Shown in pieces: positions 8,698 to 16,155 of a stretch of DNA of 64,000 nucleotides. Below the pieces are notes generated by a model. It did no database searches. It was not told the DNA's origin and worked only from the letters and a program-made list of their open reading frames with translations. Origin of the DNA: CAZCPB01 sp044223975 (GTDB lineage: Bacteria; Planctomycetota; Phycisphaerae; Phycisphaerales; UBA1924); assembly GCA_044223975.1 (NCBI GenBank), contig JBGALI010000010.1:124001-188000 (forward strand), in the 5' to 3' direction. The translations under genes were made by a program, and so were the position numbers. Position 1 is the stretch's first letter, and each line of letters begins with the position of its first letter.

Positions 8698-9495
8698 TCA
8701 GCGGCGGCGACGGGTCATGACGAGGCCGGCCAAGCCCAGGAACGCCGTGGCGCCCGGGGCGGGGACGAGCGAGATGTTCGAGATGTGCATCTCTGCCGCG
8801 GAGTCGGGGAGGGCGTTTCCTTGGGCATCGGTCTTCGGGGAGAACGTTGCGTAGAAGCCGAAGATGCTGCCGTCGGCGTAGCCATTCACGAAGTCAGGGT
8901 TGTTGTAGTTGCCGGCGATGACCGTCCCGAGGTCCACCCCGTCACGGAAGAACTGCATCGTTGCAGGAATGGTCTGGGTGCCGCCCGAGCCCGAGCCGGG
9001 GTTGTAGATCACGCGGAGTTTGGCGAGCACGTCGTTGCCGTACGTGCCGCCCCACACGAAGGGGAGCCAGGAATCGAAGGCAAAGCAGGCGTCGTTGGCC
9101 TTGACGATGAATCGGGGCTCGCCGCCGATGAACGTGTCGGAGTAGTAGCCGCCCTCGGTGAGGTTCATGTTGGTGGCCTTGACGCGGATGTCAAAGCTCA
9201 GGTCGAAGTAGTCCTGGTTGCCGAGCGGGTAAGCGGTCGCGCCCGAATCGCCGGAGAACAGCACCCGGTGGCGGTTGGCGAACGTTCCGGCGCCGTGGTT
9301 GCCGAAGTTCGACTCGGCGATGTCGATGGTGCCGGCGGCGTAGTTGGCGCTGGTGACGAGCGTGCTGGTCGGGAAGTCGTTGAAGTTGCGGTAGTTGGTC
9401 TTGAAGCCATTGACCGAAGTGACATCGGCGCTGGCCGCGCCGGCGAGGGCCAGCAGGGTGGCGGTGGCAACAAACGAGACTGCTCTGCTTTGCAT
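8698..9495 (-). CDS. Secreted protein with PEP-CTERM-like sorting tail
   Basis: A 265-residue exported protein: signal peptide (VSFVATATLLALAGAASA), a middle domain rich in beta-strand pattern (FDLSFDIRVKATNMN, CFAFDSWLPFVWGG), and a C-terminal tag of VPAPGATAFLGLAGLVMTRRRR type: VPxPG, hydrophobic helix, arginine cluster. Such tags direct processing by exosortase/archaeosortase-like enzymes and surface attachment. A LacI-type operator lies 89 bases upstream, so the protein belongs to the sugar regulon; a glycan-binding role at the cell surface is plausible but unproven. No catalytic residues recognised. Confidence 0.85.
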   Translation of the reverse strand: MQSRAVSFVATATLLALAGAASADVTSVNGFKTNYRNFNDFPTSTLVTSANYAAGTIDIAESNFGNHGAGTFANRHRVLFSGDSGATAYPLGNQDYFDLSFDIRVKATNMNLTEGGYYSDTFIGGEPRFIVKANDACFAFDSWLPFVWGGTYGNDVLAKLRVIYNPGSGSGGTQTIPATMQFFRDGVDLGTVIAGNYNNPDFVNGYADGSIFGFYATFSPKTDAQGNALPDSAAEMHISNISLVPAPGATAFLGLAGLVMTRRRR

Positions 9496-9583
9496 GACTC
9501 TGATCCTCCTGGTTGTGTCTGATCCGAACCGACAGCGTATTAAACGAGCACGTGCGCTTGCGGGCGTGCGCTCACGTCGTACT

Positions 9584-9596
9584 GAAAGCGCTTACA
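9584..9596 (-). promoter_or_regulatory. LacI-family operator, TGTAAGCGCTTTC
   Basis: Minus-strand TGTAAGCGCTTTC, 89 bases upstream of the sortable secreted protein gene. Same sequence as the box at 1516-1528. Confidence 0.8.
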
Positions 9597-9657
9597 GTGT
9601 GTCGTACGGACGGGGGTCGTGTCAAGAGAAAAGACGCTTTCTCTGCGTCGACCCACC

Positions 9658-11202
9658 CTACGGGCCGGGTTCAGGCGTGCAGGGGATCGTCGACGTGTTG
9701 AGCCCCACCCGCCTGGACCCCTCCGCGATCGAGGGGTGCCGGGAGAACAGTTTCCAAATCAGCCCGGTCCGAGCATTCTCGATGCAGAGAATCAGCGGCC
9801 CTTGGTCGATGGCGACGCAATCCGGCGCGCTCCAAGAAGTTCCGAGGTTGAAGGCGTCCTGGAAGCCGTAGCTTCCCGCGGCCGGTTCGCGCCACACCAG
9901 TGGTCGGCCCTGGGCGTCCTTGGCTTGGGCGTAATGCCGCAGCGCGGCGGTCGCGGCACGGGGCTCGAACAGGACCGCGCACCCGGCGTTGTACGGCGCC
10001 ACGGTCCCGTCGCCCCAATCGTCCTTGACCGCGATTCGGGGGTAGTCGGCCCCCTCGATGGCCCCCGGCCAAGTGACCGGCGTGGGGAAGAGGTGGTTCA
10101 CCACGTACCCGCCTGCCGCGTCGTGGGCTCCCAGACCCCACGCGTTCTCGCCGAGCGTCGGAAGGTTCTTGGGATTCTCGACGGCCTTCCGTCGGTGCAT
10201 GTTCACCGCCCGCCGGGAGTTCTCCCACCAATCGACGCGCGGACGGTTGGTGACACCGAAGGCCGCGGGGTCGTCGGGGCCGGCGTGCGCGTAATCGATC
10301 CAGCAGTGCGCGAAGAAGTTGGTGAACAGCGCCCCCGACCAGGGGAACCAGACAAAGAGGCCGGAATCCGCGTACGTTCCGAGCTGTCGGCGCAGGCGAA
10401 AGTAGGTGGCGGGCGGGACGCGCCTCGATGGCTCGGGGGCGCTGACGGCGAGCATCGTGACCAGTTTCTGCTCGTCTCCCGCGTCGGCCCAGTAGTAGGG
10501 AAGGAGCGTGCCGCTGCCCGTCGGCGCGGCGCTGTCGTCGGGTTTCCAGCCGAGGCTGATGAACCCCTTGGCCCACGGCTCGGACGGGCTGGTCTCGACG
10601 AAGTACGCCCAGTCGACCGCGTTGATCATGGCGTCGGCTTCGGTCGCGACGTCGCCGCCGAAGTACGAAGAGACCGTGATCATGCCCGCCAGCAGGATCG
10701 CCGAGTCGATCGTGCTCACGACCGTTTCGTACCCCTTGGTGGTCGGGCGCGCGGTCCCCTCTTCGAGGTAGTGGAAGAACATCCCGCCCTTGCGGTTGGT
10801 GGGCTCTCCGGCGAGTCTCGCGAGGATCCGGCCTGCGCGTTCAAGGCCTTGCTCGCGTGAAATCCAGCCGCGCTCGATACCGACGGGGATCGCCGAGAGC
10901 TGAAACCCGACCCCGGCAACGCTGATGACCCGCGCGCTGGTGCGGTCGAAGACCATGCCGGTCGCGGGGTCCGCGACCTCCCACAGGTACAGGAACGCGC
11001 CGTGCTGCACGCGGTCCAGCAACGCGGCATCGGGAGCTTCGAAGGCGTAGGGCGGTCGCGGGCGACTCTCGCGGTCGACGACCTCCAGCGGCGGCGCTTC
11101 CGCCGGCGGAACGGGGCGTGGCCCGCAGCCCAGGAGCACGGCGCCGGTGACGCACGCGGGGAGAACCGCGGCGAGTCCTGTAATGTAAGCGGTTTCTTTC
11201 AT
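9658..11202 (-). CDS. GH144-type (PF10091 glycoamylase) lipoprotein, probable endo-beta-1,2-glucanase
   Basis: A 514-residue lipoprotein; the signal ends in AVLLGCGP, a good lipobox. The catalytic (alpha/alpha)6 region shows the PF10091 signatures: YLWEVADPATGMV near residue 70, WWENSRRA, LGENAWGLGAHD, DDWGDGTVAPYNA, YGFQDAFNLGTSW and IDQGPLILCIENARTGLIW. Characterised GH144 members cut beta-1,2-glucan, and the same domain occurs in cyclic beta-1,2-glucan synthase. It should act outside the inner membrane and make oligosaccharides for the importer. The ATG at 11202 is chosen because it gives the lipoprotein signal; the operator at 11184-11196 then falls on codons 3-7. Substrate assignment is inferred from family. 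Confidence 0.87.
   Translation of the reverse strand: MKETAYITGLAAVLPACVTGAVLLGCGPRPVPPAEAPPLEVVDRESRPRPPYAFEAPDAALLDRVQHGAFLYLWEVADPATGMVFDRTSARVISVAGVGFQLSAIPVGIERGWISREQGLERAGRILARLAGEPTNRKGGMFFHYLEEGTARPTTKGYETVVSTIDSAILLAGMITVSSYFGGDVATEADAMINAVDWAYFVETSPSEPWAKGFISLGWKPDDSAAPTGSGTLLPYYWADAGDEQKLVTMLAVSAPEPSRRVPPATYFRLRRQLGTYADSGLFVWFPWSGALFTNFFAHCWIDYAHAGPDDPAAFGVTNRPRVDWWENSRRAVNMHRRKAVENPKNLPTLGENAWGLGAHDAAGGYVVNHLFPTPVTWPGAIEGADYPRIAVKDDWGDGTVAPYNAGCAVLFEPRAATAALRHYAQAKDAQGRPLVWREPAAGSYGFQDAFNLGTSWSAPDCVAIDQGPLILCIENARTGLIWKLFSRHPSIAEGSRRVGLNTSTIPCTPEPGP
11184..11196 (+). promoter_or_regulatory. LacI-family operator overlapping the start of the GH144-type gene
   Basis: TGTAAGCGGTTTC on the plus strand, within codons 3-7 of the GH144-type gene and 113 bases upstream of the divergent LacI gene. 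A bound repressor could block the glucanase just after initiation and also act on its own promoter. Identical to the box at 8535-8547. Confidence 0.75.
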
Positions 11203-11309
11203 GGCGGTGCCACGCAGACCGGAGGGGCGGGCGTTTCTTGACCGTGAGCGTGTACGAGGCGGCGCAGGGGCGGGGGATTTTCGGCCCGTGCCCGACCCTT
11301 CATGGTACG

Positions 11310-12389
11310 ATGGCCGCGATGGCCCGCGGGAAGAATCCTGCAAAGCAGCGGACTCAGAAAGTTTCGATCGAAACCGTCGCCCGCGCGGCGGACGTGTCGA
11401 TCGCGACGGTGAGCCGCGTCATCAACAACTCGGAGCTGGTGTCGCCCGAGACGGGCGCGCGGGTGCGGCGGGCGATCGACAAGCTGGGGTTCCGGCCCAA
11501 CCGGTTCGCGCAGGGGCTGATGACCCGACGCAGCCGCGTGCTGGGCATTTCGCTGCCTGACGTGTACGGGGAGTTCTACTCGGCGATCATGCGAGCGGCC
11601 GATGCCCGGGCGCGATTCCACGGGTACCACCTGCTGGTGGCCACCGAGCCACGCCGGGGCGACCGCGCGGGCGAAGAGTTCTACATGCCGCTCGACCTGC
11701 TCGACGGCCTGGCGCTGATGATCACCGAGCCCAACGAGCGCATGCTCGACCTGGCGAGGCGTTCGTCGATCCCGATGGTGCTGGTCGATGCCAGCCCGCA
11801 CGATCCGATGATCGACAGCGTGCGGATCGACAACATCGAGGGCACGCGCGAGGCGACGCGCCACCTGCTGGCGTCGGTCCCCACCGACCGGTGTTACTTC
11901 GTCGGGGGCCCGGCGGGGAACTTCGACACGATCGACCGCTCGCGGGCGTTCCTGGACGTGCTGGGCGTGAAGGCCGGAACGGCGGTCGGAGGGCAGTGCA
12001 CCTACGGCGACTACTCGCTGGAGTGGGGCCACGCCTGGGCGTTGCGGATGGTGGACGAGGGCAGGCTCGTGGGTGCGGGGGTGCTGGCGGCCAACGACTG
12101 GATCGCGTGGGGGATCATGCAGGGCGCGCGGGAGGCGGGCGTGGACGTGCCGCGGCAGCTCAAGGTGGTGGGTTTCGACGACACCGCGCTGTCGACGCTG
12201 GTGCGCCCGAGGCTCTCGACGGTCCACGTGCCGCTGGGCGAACTGGGCTCTTCGGCGATCGACCTCTTGGTGCGGCGGATCAAGGAGGCCGGTGCGGCGC
12301 CGCTGCACGTGCGGCTGGGAACGTCGCTGGTGGTGCGCGAGACGAGCATCGACGAGCGGGGAGCTTCGGGCCGGCCTCTGGCGAACTGA
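11310..12389 (+). CDS. LacI-family transcriptional regulator of the glucan locus
   Basis: A 359-residue regulator. The helix-turn-helix is VSIETVARAADVSIATVSRV (residues 16-35), followed by the hinge RPNRFAQGLMTRRS and a periplasmic-binding-protein-like sensor domain (VLGISLPDVYGEFYSAIM to VVRETS). It lies divergently from the GH144-type gene and its likely operators, TGTAAGCGSTTTC, occur four times across the locus, so it is very probably the local repressor, released by an oligosaccharide. Start codon uncertain: ATG at 11310 or 11319; neither has a strong ribosome-binding site. Confidence 0.93.
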   Translation: MAAMARGKNPAKQRTQKVSIETVARAADVSIATVSRVINNSELVSPETGARVRRAIDKLGFRPNRFAQGLMTRRSRVLGISLPDVYGEFYSAIMRAADARARFHGYHLLVATEPRRGDRAGEEFYMPLDLLDGLALMITEPNERMLDLARRSSIPMVLVDASPHDPMIDSVRIDNIEGTREATRHLLASVPTDRCYFVGGPAGNFDTIDRSRAFLDVLGVKAGTAVGGQCTYGDYSLEWGHAWALRMVDEGRLVGAGVLAANDWIAWGIMQGAREAGVDVPRQLKVVGFDDTALSTLVRPRLSTVHVPLGELGSSAIDLLVRRIKEAGAAPLHVRLGTSLVVRETSIDERGASGRPLAN

Positions 12390-12408
12390 GGCGCGACCTG
12401 TGGAGGCT

Positions 12409-14745
12409 TCAGCAGCCGGCGACGAACGCGTCCATGAACGCGTCGAAGTCCTCTCCGCTGACGAACGTGTCGTGGTTGAAGTCCGCGGCGGGGTCGCCGA
12501 GCTCGAACGCCTGCACGAACCCGTCAAAGTCGTCGCCGTTGACGAAGCCGTTCTCATCGAAGTCAGAAGGGCAGGAGCATGAGGGGTACGCGCCGGTGAG
12601 CACCAGCGCGACCGAGCCGGGTTGTATGAGGTCGGCCAGGGCCAGGCCGCCCAGCGCCACATCGGGAAGGCCCGCGGAATTTGGCTGGTACGCCTGGTCC
12701 ACGTTCGAGCGCCGGTACAGGATGCTCGCGCCGCCCAGGAACGTCTGGCGGGCGCCGCGCCGGTACGCGTTGTACGCCCCCACCGCCGGCGCGGTGGGCA
12801 CGGCGCTCGTTGCGGTGGCGGCGCTGAAGGCCATGAGCGACGGGAACGTCGTGACATCACCGGCGTGGCTGCCCAGCGAATCGGCGTGGTAACCGCCCCA
12901 TTCGGACTTGGTGGTTCCCGCCGAGAAGACGGTGTTGTACTTGGGCCCGTTGTCGTCGGTCCACGCGGCGTTGGAGAGCCGCAGGTTCGTGACCTGGGTC
13001 TGCCAGCTCGTGCTGGCGCGGTAGTCGCTCATGAGCAGGACCGGGTACAGGCTTACGAACGCCGCGTTGTGAACGCCCGCGGCGCTGCCGGTCATGGGGC
13101 GACCGGTCACGGTCGTCGCGGTCGGCCACCGCGAGCGGTCAAACCAGTGCGCGTAGGCGGTCTGCGAATATGCCGAGCCGTAGGCGCCGGCCTGCTGCGC
13201 CCAGATGATGCCTTCCTGGAACGGCATCGACGCCGAGGAGAAATCGGGCCCGCCGCCGGCGAGGGCTTTGAGGTACATGGCGTCGGTGGCGGAGAAGTAC
13301 GCGTCCCAGTTTGTAACCCCGCACATGATCGCGCGGGCCGACTGCCGGATCGACGCGTCGGCCGGGTAGTACGCCGCCGCGCGGGCCGCCGCGAGGACGA
13401 TTTTCATCGTGCTCATGGTCGCGTACTCGGGGTCCCATCCGGACTTCACCGAGCCGGTCAGGGGATCGATCCAGTGCCGGTAGACGCCGTCGGGTGTGCG
13501 ACTGGGCGTGATCCCGTCGGGAGACAGCCCGGCGTACCGCTGCAGGATCGTGCGGACGAGCGCCGGCGACTGCGCGTCGTTGTTGATGTGATCGCTCATG
13601 AGCAGCAGCAGCACCGCCCAAGCCGCGGCGTCGGGGGTGGCGGGGTGGAATCGGGTCCATCCCTGCTGGACGTCGGCGTCGATCACCCAGCCCGGCGGCT
13701 CGCCGCCGGGGGAGATGAGGCTCTTGCCGAACGCGACCACCTGCCCGAACTCGTTGCTCGTCCAGCCGGCGAAGGACAGACGCGTGTCGCTCGAGTCGGT
13801 GATCCGAACGGCGTCCTCGTCGGCGCCGGCGAGCAGCGCCCCGTCGGCACTCGCGGCAAGATCGTGCCACTCCGTGGCGCCGCTCAGGTACGCGGTGGGT
13901 GCGAAGGTTTGCGTGCCGCGGGCCTGAGCGGGGGGGATGAACCAGACGCGGTGGAACGCGGGGCCGGTGGTGGCCTCGAGGGCGTACAAACCCGCGTTGG
14001 AAGCGCCGCCGTAGTGGTCGCTGTACGCCAGCGCGCGGATGTTGGAAGCGGGAGAGCCGACGGCGGTGAACGAGATCGCGCTCAGCGGCGCGCGGTAGAC
14101 CTGATCACCCCAAGCGGCGTACAGCGTGTCCTGCGTGCGGTCGATCGTGAGGCCGTTGACCGTCACGCCCGCGGCGGTGGTCACGGTCGAGAGAAGCGTG
14201 CCCGAGAGATCGTTCATCTGGGCGCGGTACACCTTTATCTGGCCGGTGATGCCCGCGTACAGCTTGCCCTTGTAGTGGACGAGTGAATTGTGCGGCCACG
14301 GGAAATCGACGCCGGAGATTTCCAGTCGGGCAAAGACCGTGAGCGTCCCGGTCTGCGTGTCGTAGCGGAGGACCGCATCGCTGGGCTGCCCGTCGCCTGC
14401 CGCGTTGGCGTCGTGGACACCGATGAACAGCAGGCGGCCGGAGTCGGAGAAGGCCAGGGCGTCGGGCCCATCGGTCGAGCCGTCGAGCGTCATCCACGGC
14501 AGCAGCGTCGTGATCTGCGAGCGGGAGATCGTGAGCAGCAAGTTCTGGTTGACGTCGCGGATCTCGACGTTGTCCTCGTACGAATCGGCGGTGGCGTACC
14601 AGCCCGAGAGGGCGGCGCAGGCCACGGCGGCCGTGTCGTCGGGCCCGCCGACGGCCCATGGGTTCTCGACGGGGCCGGCGAGCACGGCGCGGGCGCTCGT
14701 CCCGAGCCCGATCGCGAGTGCGAAGCGGAACACGTGCCGGAGCAT
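12409..14745 (-). CDS. Large secreted protein, propeller-like N-terminus, dockerin-like C-terminus
   Basis: A 778-residue exported protein with signal peptide (FALAIGLGTSARAVLA). Residues about 20-370 have repeated strand patterns (DALAFSDSGRLLFIGVHD, LYAGITGQIKVYRAQ, HDLAASADGALLAGADED) suggesting a beta-propeller. Residues about 380-720 are helix-rich with aromatic motifs (WVIDADVQQGWTRFHP, SEWGGYHADSLGSHAG), possibly a toroidal catalytic domain. The end has two dockerin-like repeats (ENGFVNGDDFDGF, FVSGEDFDAFMDAF). It is convergent with the LacI gene, 19 bases away, and has no recognised operator. The ATG at 14790 is an alternative start; 14745 gives the better signal. I do not recognise the family. 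Confidence 0.8.
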   Translation of the reverse strand: MLRHVFRFALAIGLGTSARAVLAGPVENPWAVGGPDDTAAVACAALSGWYATADSYEDNVEIRDVNQNLLLTISRSQITTLLPWMTLDGSTDGPDALAFSDSGRLLFIGVHDANAAGDGQPSDAVLRYDTQTGTLTVFARLEISGVDFPWPHNSLVHYKGKLYAGITGQIKVYRAQMNDLSGTLLSTVTTAAGVTVNGLTIDRTQDTLYAAWGDQVYRAPLSAISFTAVGSPASNIRALAYSDHYGGASNAGLYALEATTGPAFHRVWFIPPAQARGTQTFAPTAYLSGATEWHDLAASADGALLAGADEDAVRITDSSDTRLSFAGWTSNEFGQVVAFGKSLISPGGEPPGWVIDADVQQGWTRFHPATPDAAAWAVLLLLMSDHINNDAQSPALVRTILQRYAGLSPDGITPSRTPDGVYRHWIDPLTGSVKSGWDPEYATMSTMKIVLAAARAAAYYPADASIRQSARAIMCGVTNWDAYFSATDAMYLKALAGGGPDFSSASMPFQEGIIWAQQAGAYGSAYSQTAYAHWFDRSRWPTATTVTGRPMTGSAAGVHNAAFVSLYPVLLMSDYRASTSWQTQVTNLRLSNAAWTDDNGPKYNTVFSAGTTKSEWGGYHADSLGSHAGDVTTFPSLMAFSAATATSAVPTAPAVGAYNAYRRGARQTFLGGASILYRRSNVDQAYQPNSAGLPDVALGGLALADLIQPGSVALVLTGAYPSCSCPSDFDENGFVNGDDFDGFVQAFELGDPAADFNHDTFVSGEDFDAFMDAFVAGC

Positions 14746-14960
14746 CGGACCGACCGGACGAACAAAGCCGCTGAAACAACTCTCGCGCATGCACTATTCT
14801 ACGGTTGACGCGCCGCAAACTGTGCATGAATCTCGGAGAACGTACCGAGCCTGACGCCGTCCCTATAGGGAAGGATGACGCTCTGGAAAGTCCCTGGCCG
14901 ACGTTCGGCGTTCGCCATGGGTTCGAAGCTTTCCGCGGCGGGCGGGCCGAAGAGCGCGAG

Positions 14961-16151
14961 TCACGCGGCCGGCGCCTCGAGCATGGCCGCGGTGTGACGG
15001 GCGATCATGAGTTCTTCGTTGGTGGGGATGACCCAGGCCGAGACGCGTGCGCCCGCGCGGCTGATGCGGGGCCCGCCCGCGTCGTTCATCGCGTCGTCGG
15101 TTTCGACGCCGAGCCAGCGGCAGGCCCGGCAGATGGCGGCGCGCACGGGCGCGGCGTTCTCGCCGATCCCTCCGGTGAAAACGATCGCGTCGAGCCCTTC
15201 CAGGGCGGCGGCGAGCGAGCCGATCTCCCGCGCGGCGCGGTAGACGAACAGGTCGATCGCCTCTTTGGCGCGAGGGTCGTCGCTGGCCAGCAGGGTCCGC
15301 ATGTCGCCGGAGATCCCCGACACGCCGAGCAGGCCCGACCGCTCGTGGAGCACGCGCTGGATCTCGTCCATGCCCATGCCCTCGCGGCGTGCCAGGTAAA
15401 TCAACACGCCGGGATCGATCGAGCCGCAGCGCGTTCCCATGACCAGGCCGTCGAGGGCGCTTAGGCCCATCGTCGTGGCCACGCTGCGACCGGCCTGCAT
15501 GGCGCACAGGCTCGCGCCGTTGCCGAGGTGGGCGACGATTGTTTTTCCTGCCGCGGCGGTGGCGTCGAGCGCGGGGAGCGTGGAAGCGATGTATTCGTAC
15601 GAGAGCCCATGGAACCCGTAGCGCCGGACTCCGGCGTCGGTGTAGGCGCGGGGGATCGCGAACATCTGTGCGACCGCGGGCTGGGTGCGGTGGAAGGCGG
15701 TGTCGAAGCAGGCGACCTGCGGGAGCCCGGGCACCAGCTCGGCGACGGCTTTGATCGCGGCCACGCTGTGGGGCTGGTGGAGCGGGGCGAGCGGGACGAG
15801 CGCCTCGAGCCGGCCCATCACGGCGGGATCGATGCGCACCGGACGAACGAAGCTCGGCCCTCCGTGGACGACCCGGTGACCAGCGGCGACGACGGTGTGA
15901 TGACGCAGGCCATCGGTTCGGCACCAGGACAAGAGAAAATCGATGGCCCCCGCGTGCCGAAGGGCGCGGTCCTCACCCCACGCCTTTTCGCCGACGATCG
16001 TGCCGGTCGGATTGAACGCCCGGAATCGGGGCGAGGTGCCAATCGCCTCGACCTGCCCCCGGAGGACGAGTTCGAGGTTGCCGCGCGCGTCGAACACCGA
16101 GAACTTGAGGCTTGAAGACCCGGCGTTGAGGATGAGGAGTGCGTCGGTCAT
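14961..16151 (-). CDS. ackA: Acetate kinase
   Basis: A 396-residue acetate kinase, close to the family's usual 400. It converts acetyl phosphate + ADP to acetate + ATP. Motifs: N-terminal LILNAGSSSLKFSVFD, catalytic region CFDTAFHRTQP, YGFHGLSYEYI, HLGNGASLCAM and adenosine-site FTGGIGENAAPVR. Its ATG starts four bases after the phosphoketolase stop, so the two are one operon: phosphoketolase makes acetyl phosphate and this enzyme harvests the ATP. The upstream in-frame extension runs back into the phosphoketolase gene and is not used. Confidence 0.97.
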   Translation of the reverse strand: MTDALLILNAGSSSLKFSVFDARGNLELVLRGQVEAIGTSPRFRAFNPTGTIVGEKAWGEDRALRHAGAIDFLLSWCRTDGLRHHTVVAAGHRVVHGGPSFVRPVRIDPAVMGRLEALVPLAPLHQPHSVAAIKAVAELVPGLPQVACFDTAFHRTQPAVAQMFAIPRAYTDAGVRRYGFHGLSYEYIASTLPALDATAAAGKTIVAHLGNGASLCAMQAGRSVATTMGLSALDGLVMGTRCGSIDPGVLIYLARREGMGMDEIQRVLHERSGLLGVSGISGDMRTLLASDDPRAKEAIDLFVYRAAREIGSLAAALEGLDAIVFTGGIGENAAPVRAAICRACRWLGVETDDAMNDAGGPRISRAGARVSAWVIPTNEELMIARHTAAMLEAPAA

Positions 16152-16155
16152 GAGG

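Noticed and set aside
14860..14871. Palindrome TCCCTATAGGGA
   Set aside because: Short, single copy, downstream of acetate kinase and not near a start codon in a telling position.
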